From UBA93 sp964477205 (GTDB taxonomy: Archaea > Micrarchaeota > Micrarchaeia > Norongarragalinales > Norongarragalinaceae), in the NCBI GenBank assembly GCA_964477205.1, contig CAYZDE010000020.1, forward strand, positions 1 through 12,823: a stretch of DNA of 12,823 nt, read 5' to 3'. The notes below the pieces were generated by a model. That model worked only from the letters and a program-made list of their open reading frames with translations, ran no database searches and was not told where the DNA came from. The translations under genes were made by a program, and so were the position numbers. Position 1 is the first letter of the stretch. Each line of letters begins with the position of its first letter. Positions 12,501-12,823 of this stretch are shown piece by piece.

Positions 12501-12823
12501 GGATGGCGCCCGTGTCGGGCAAGGGGGCGATTACTTCCACTTGGTCTCCTGCGCACGCCGTGCCGCTGATTGAGCCGGCGAGAGTGTAATACACCGGGTA
12601 AGCCTGTTCTTCTCCGTAGCCGCACGAGGCAACGCAAGAGCCCGTGCCCGCGGCTCCATCGCATTGCGCCACGATGGTATTGCCGTTTCCGCAATCCAAG
12701 AGTATGGACTCCGGGTCGGCTTCAAACTCGTAATAGTAAACCGTAGCGGTCGTGCTCGAGCCGGCGCGTACAACGCCCGGGTTGGCAACGATTTCACACG
12801 CTTCCTCCAGGAACGGGTTCAAC
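9559..12823 (-). CDS. Very large Cys-rich surface protein with PKD-like modules, partial (N-terminus outside window)
   Basis: At least 1087 residues. The frame is still open at the window edge (first visible codon TTG 12822), so the signal peptide and true start lie outside. Visible order: a six-Cys PKD-like module (9-90); a carboxypeptidase-regulatory/CNA-B-like domain (105-190) with the D-A-Y-G-Q-A and K-D-G-Y motifs; CARDB-like beta domains (about 195-290, 295-395, 405-497, 500-590); a Ser/Gly linker (593-602); a partial module (610-652), a complete module (670-750) and a half module (765-787); an Asp/Glu/Tyr hinge (791-807); two more beta domains (835-935, 938-1043); and a membrane helix (about 1049-1078) with the short tail EANEKLKE. 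PKD and CARDB domains build extended extracellular arms. The cysteine modules suggest a disulfide-stiffened one. It is followed within the same likely operon by the second large surface protein. Confidence 0.82.
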   Translation of the reverse strand, partial: LNPFLEEACEIVANPGVVRAGSSTTATVYYYEFEADPESILLDCGNGNTIVAQCDGAAGTGSCVASCGYGEEQAYPVYYTLAGSISGTACAGDQVEVIAPLPDTGAILAMVTECDSGDAIQGARIDAFATLQPQVPLNPPTYYTDAYGQATIGDLTPQSYGLSVSKDGYANASASAMVYAGETTSVAICLSQAECDFEIAIISSPDCPYNEEPQPYQVRITNNLDEEQNIFITYSSEHLQGPGVVYLAPHASTVINLYSNIEPDFAGGNFVVVSFVGNNPDCTQNLQLPVCMSGGLEVEALEDYKNVLPGQEACFALLVRNRGTAKAAVIMSSSGNESDWESEFTPSNFYITSQEIKNVDYCVQVPGGASGSNTITIYADSPINDAVETVIVDVAGSGGWSTNWGSCRTVDASSTVALEDLTIHNNAMDGNYQIFIGDNELSLSTQENLYNFGKGESREIWFRLNAFSLEAGDYHADFQIRAQDGTVAYQDDLCFRVGGEYVIYSQLIPPTLTVNRGAGASAFLKVKNIGRLYGVFEIVIPDAPFDTTFVSPTTITLEPGQEESVELHFSPSNSVTTGSYTVPVEVWARERVGSSSSGGSSGDDYHDVEFDCDNGYETDRVCYGDDGYCTVTCSYDDEGTYYPTASIEGYECDDWASRVRVLDSWQTDSCTVEVLDNNLEEGQQSTVRVHYHRSSFAEDIDVEVNCGNGDDEDCDMDSNEDSCDVTCDYDDEGDYSVTAIAEIDNSVVTCEYARTVVMDDSYRQCAIATTPNTVLDGDSVTFSIAYYNMPDEDDEEYYEYGEYEYEFLDSNNLLVNVVSSSGSGSYDPQVSSALQVIAQSPVEAPLSGWVAVPIIVKNNNYYSLSSVVLSVSGLPGGVFASPIQPFALAPNEERTIQLYLQSEKAQAGSYYLTLRADSPSMVSPNAQVELIVKSLTGDDLNVAVQQSPVSSTTLSGVPALSMSFSVSNNEPSVLALTPYFELPQGWNYVLEPQAPYSVAVNGTVEFKVTLTTGQDFDPNADYNATMFVRSNTGKQRVVPLHLKQDSGFLSLGLFTLAMSTELALLVLMLLAAGGAYLLYEANEKLKE
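9562..9566 (-). promoter_or_regulatory. Ribosome binding site AGGAG for the gene starting at 9550
   Basis: The minus strand reads TTAAAGGAGTGAAAACGATTATG. AGGAG ends 11 nt before ATG 9550 and runs into the TGA stop (9559-9561) of the upstream gene. It rules out GTG 9562, which forms part of the site itself. Confidence 0.65.
10402..10452 (-). other. Asp/Glu/Tyr-rich hinge segment in the large surface protein
   Basis: Residues 791-807 read DEDDEEYYEYGEYEYEF, an extreme local composition from GAG/GAC/TAC codons. It follows a cysteine module that lacks its second half and precedes plain beta domains. It may be a flexible or cation-binding hinge. Confidence 0.6.
10462..10530 (-). repeat. Half PKD-like module (first half only)
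   Basis: Residues 765-787 keep the opening strands of the module (C-A-I-A-T-T-P-N-T-V...D-G-D-S-V-T-F-S-I) but lack the CGNG turn and the remaining five cysteines. Confidence 0.5.
10573..10815 (-). repeat. Complete six-cysteine PKD-like module, second copy
   Basis: Residues 670-750 have cysteines 670, 706, 714, 723, 727 and 750, spaced 36, 8, 9, 4 and 23. The C-G-N-G turn stands where PKD domains have G-D-G, and the D-E-G-D-Y-S-V-T-A strand matches the PKD G-x-Y-x-V strand. Confidence 0.7.
10867..10995 (-). repeat. Partial PKD-like module (second half only)
   Basis: Residues 610-652 have cysteines 612, 622, 629, 633 and 652, spaced 10, 7, 4 and 19. The first cysteine and opening strands are replaced by a Ser/Gly linker. 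The D-C-D-N-G turn and T-C-S-Y-D-D-E-G strand match the complete copies. Confidence 0.6.
12553..12798 (-). repeat. Complete six-cysteine PKD-like module, first copy
   Basis: Residues 9-90 have cysteines 9, 44, 54, 63, 67 and 90, spaced 35, 10, 9, 4 and 23, nearly the same as the copy at 10573-10815. The D-C-G-N-G turn is present. The copy lies about 580 residues from its partner, separated by other beta domains. Confidence 0.7.

Noticed and set aside
12500..12822. TTG at 12822 as a true start codon
   Set aside because: It is only the first in-frame codon at the window edge. The visible sequence starts inside a folded module with no signal peptide, so the gene continues beyond the window.

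Overview
The window looks like archaeal chromosome. Start codons repeatedly sit about 25-30 nt downstream of TATA-like A/T boxes with little or no leader, internal operon genes carry GAGGT/GGAG ribosome sites, and the gene set (single-domain KaiC-like ATPase, small WYL protein, long beta-sandwich surface proteins held by a C-terminal membrane helix) is archaeal in style. The Cys-rich, C-terminally anchored, Lys-tailed surface proteins resemble those of small-genome DPANN lineages (Micrarchaeota/Diapherotrites-like). That placement is an inference from gene style, not from a marker gene. There are no rRNA or tRNA genes, CRISPR arrays or insertion sequences, and no gene-free stretch longer than about 50 nt.

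Layout. Positions 1-49 hold a perfect 8-bp inverted repeat and an A/T-rich tract. Two minus-strand genes follow, in transcription order a HAD-superfamily phosphatase (639-1298) and an A/T-rich rhomboid-family intramembrane protease (50-634), 4 nt apart. A shared, nearly symmetrical TATA element at 1321-1330 faces a plus-strand cluster (1353-4682). This cluster holds two tandem eight-cysteine membrane-anchored paralogs, a third anchored protein carrying a pacifastin/VWC-like cysteine module between EPT repeats, a soluble coiled-coil protein with its own promoter, and a 90-residue WYL-domain protein. The first three genes are joined by ATGA stop/start overlaps. The WYL gene overlaps tail-to-tail with a minus-strand SdpI-family membrane protein (4645-5283), which diverges from a class I methyltransferase gene (5326-6072). 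The methyltransferase converges on a minus-strand KaiC/RAD55-like ATPase (6076-6774).

The right half is a minus-strand pair of very large exported proteins. The upstream one (9559-12823) is open at the window edge and carries cysteine-rich PKD-like modules. The downstream one (6821-9550) has five roughly 100-residue beta repeats, each opened by a cysteine pair. Both end in a membrane helix.

Together five of the eleven genes encode exported proteins tethered by a single C-terminal helix, four with clear disulfide-type cysteine patterns and three with strongly basic cytosolic tails. The window reads as a cell-envelope locus. The rhomboid protease could act on such single-pass proteins, but nothing in the sequence proves it. 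The most distinctive features are the six-cysteine PKD-like module, the eight-cysteine tandem pair, the pacifastin/VWC-like module in a prokaryotic surface protein, and the symmetric divergent promoter.
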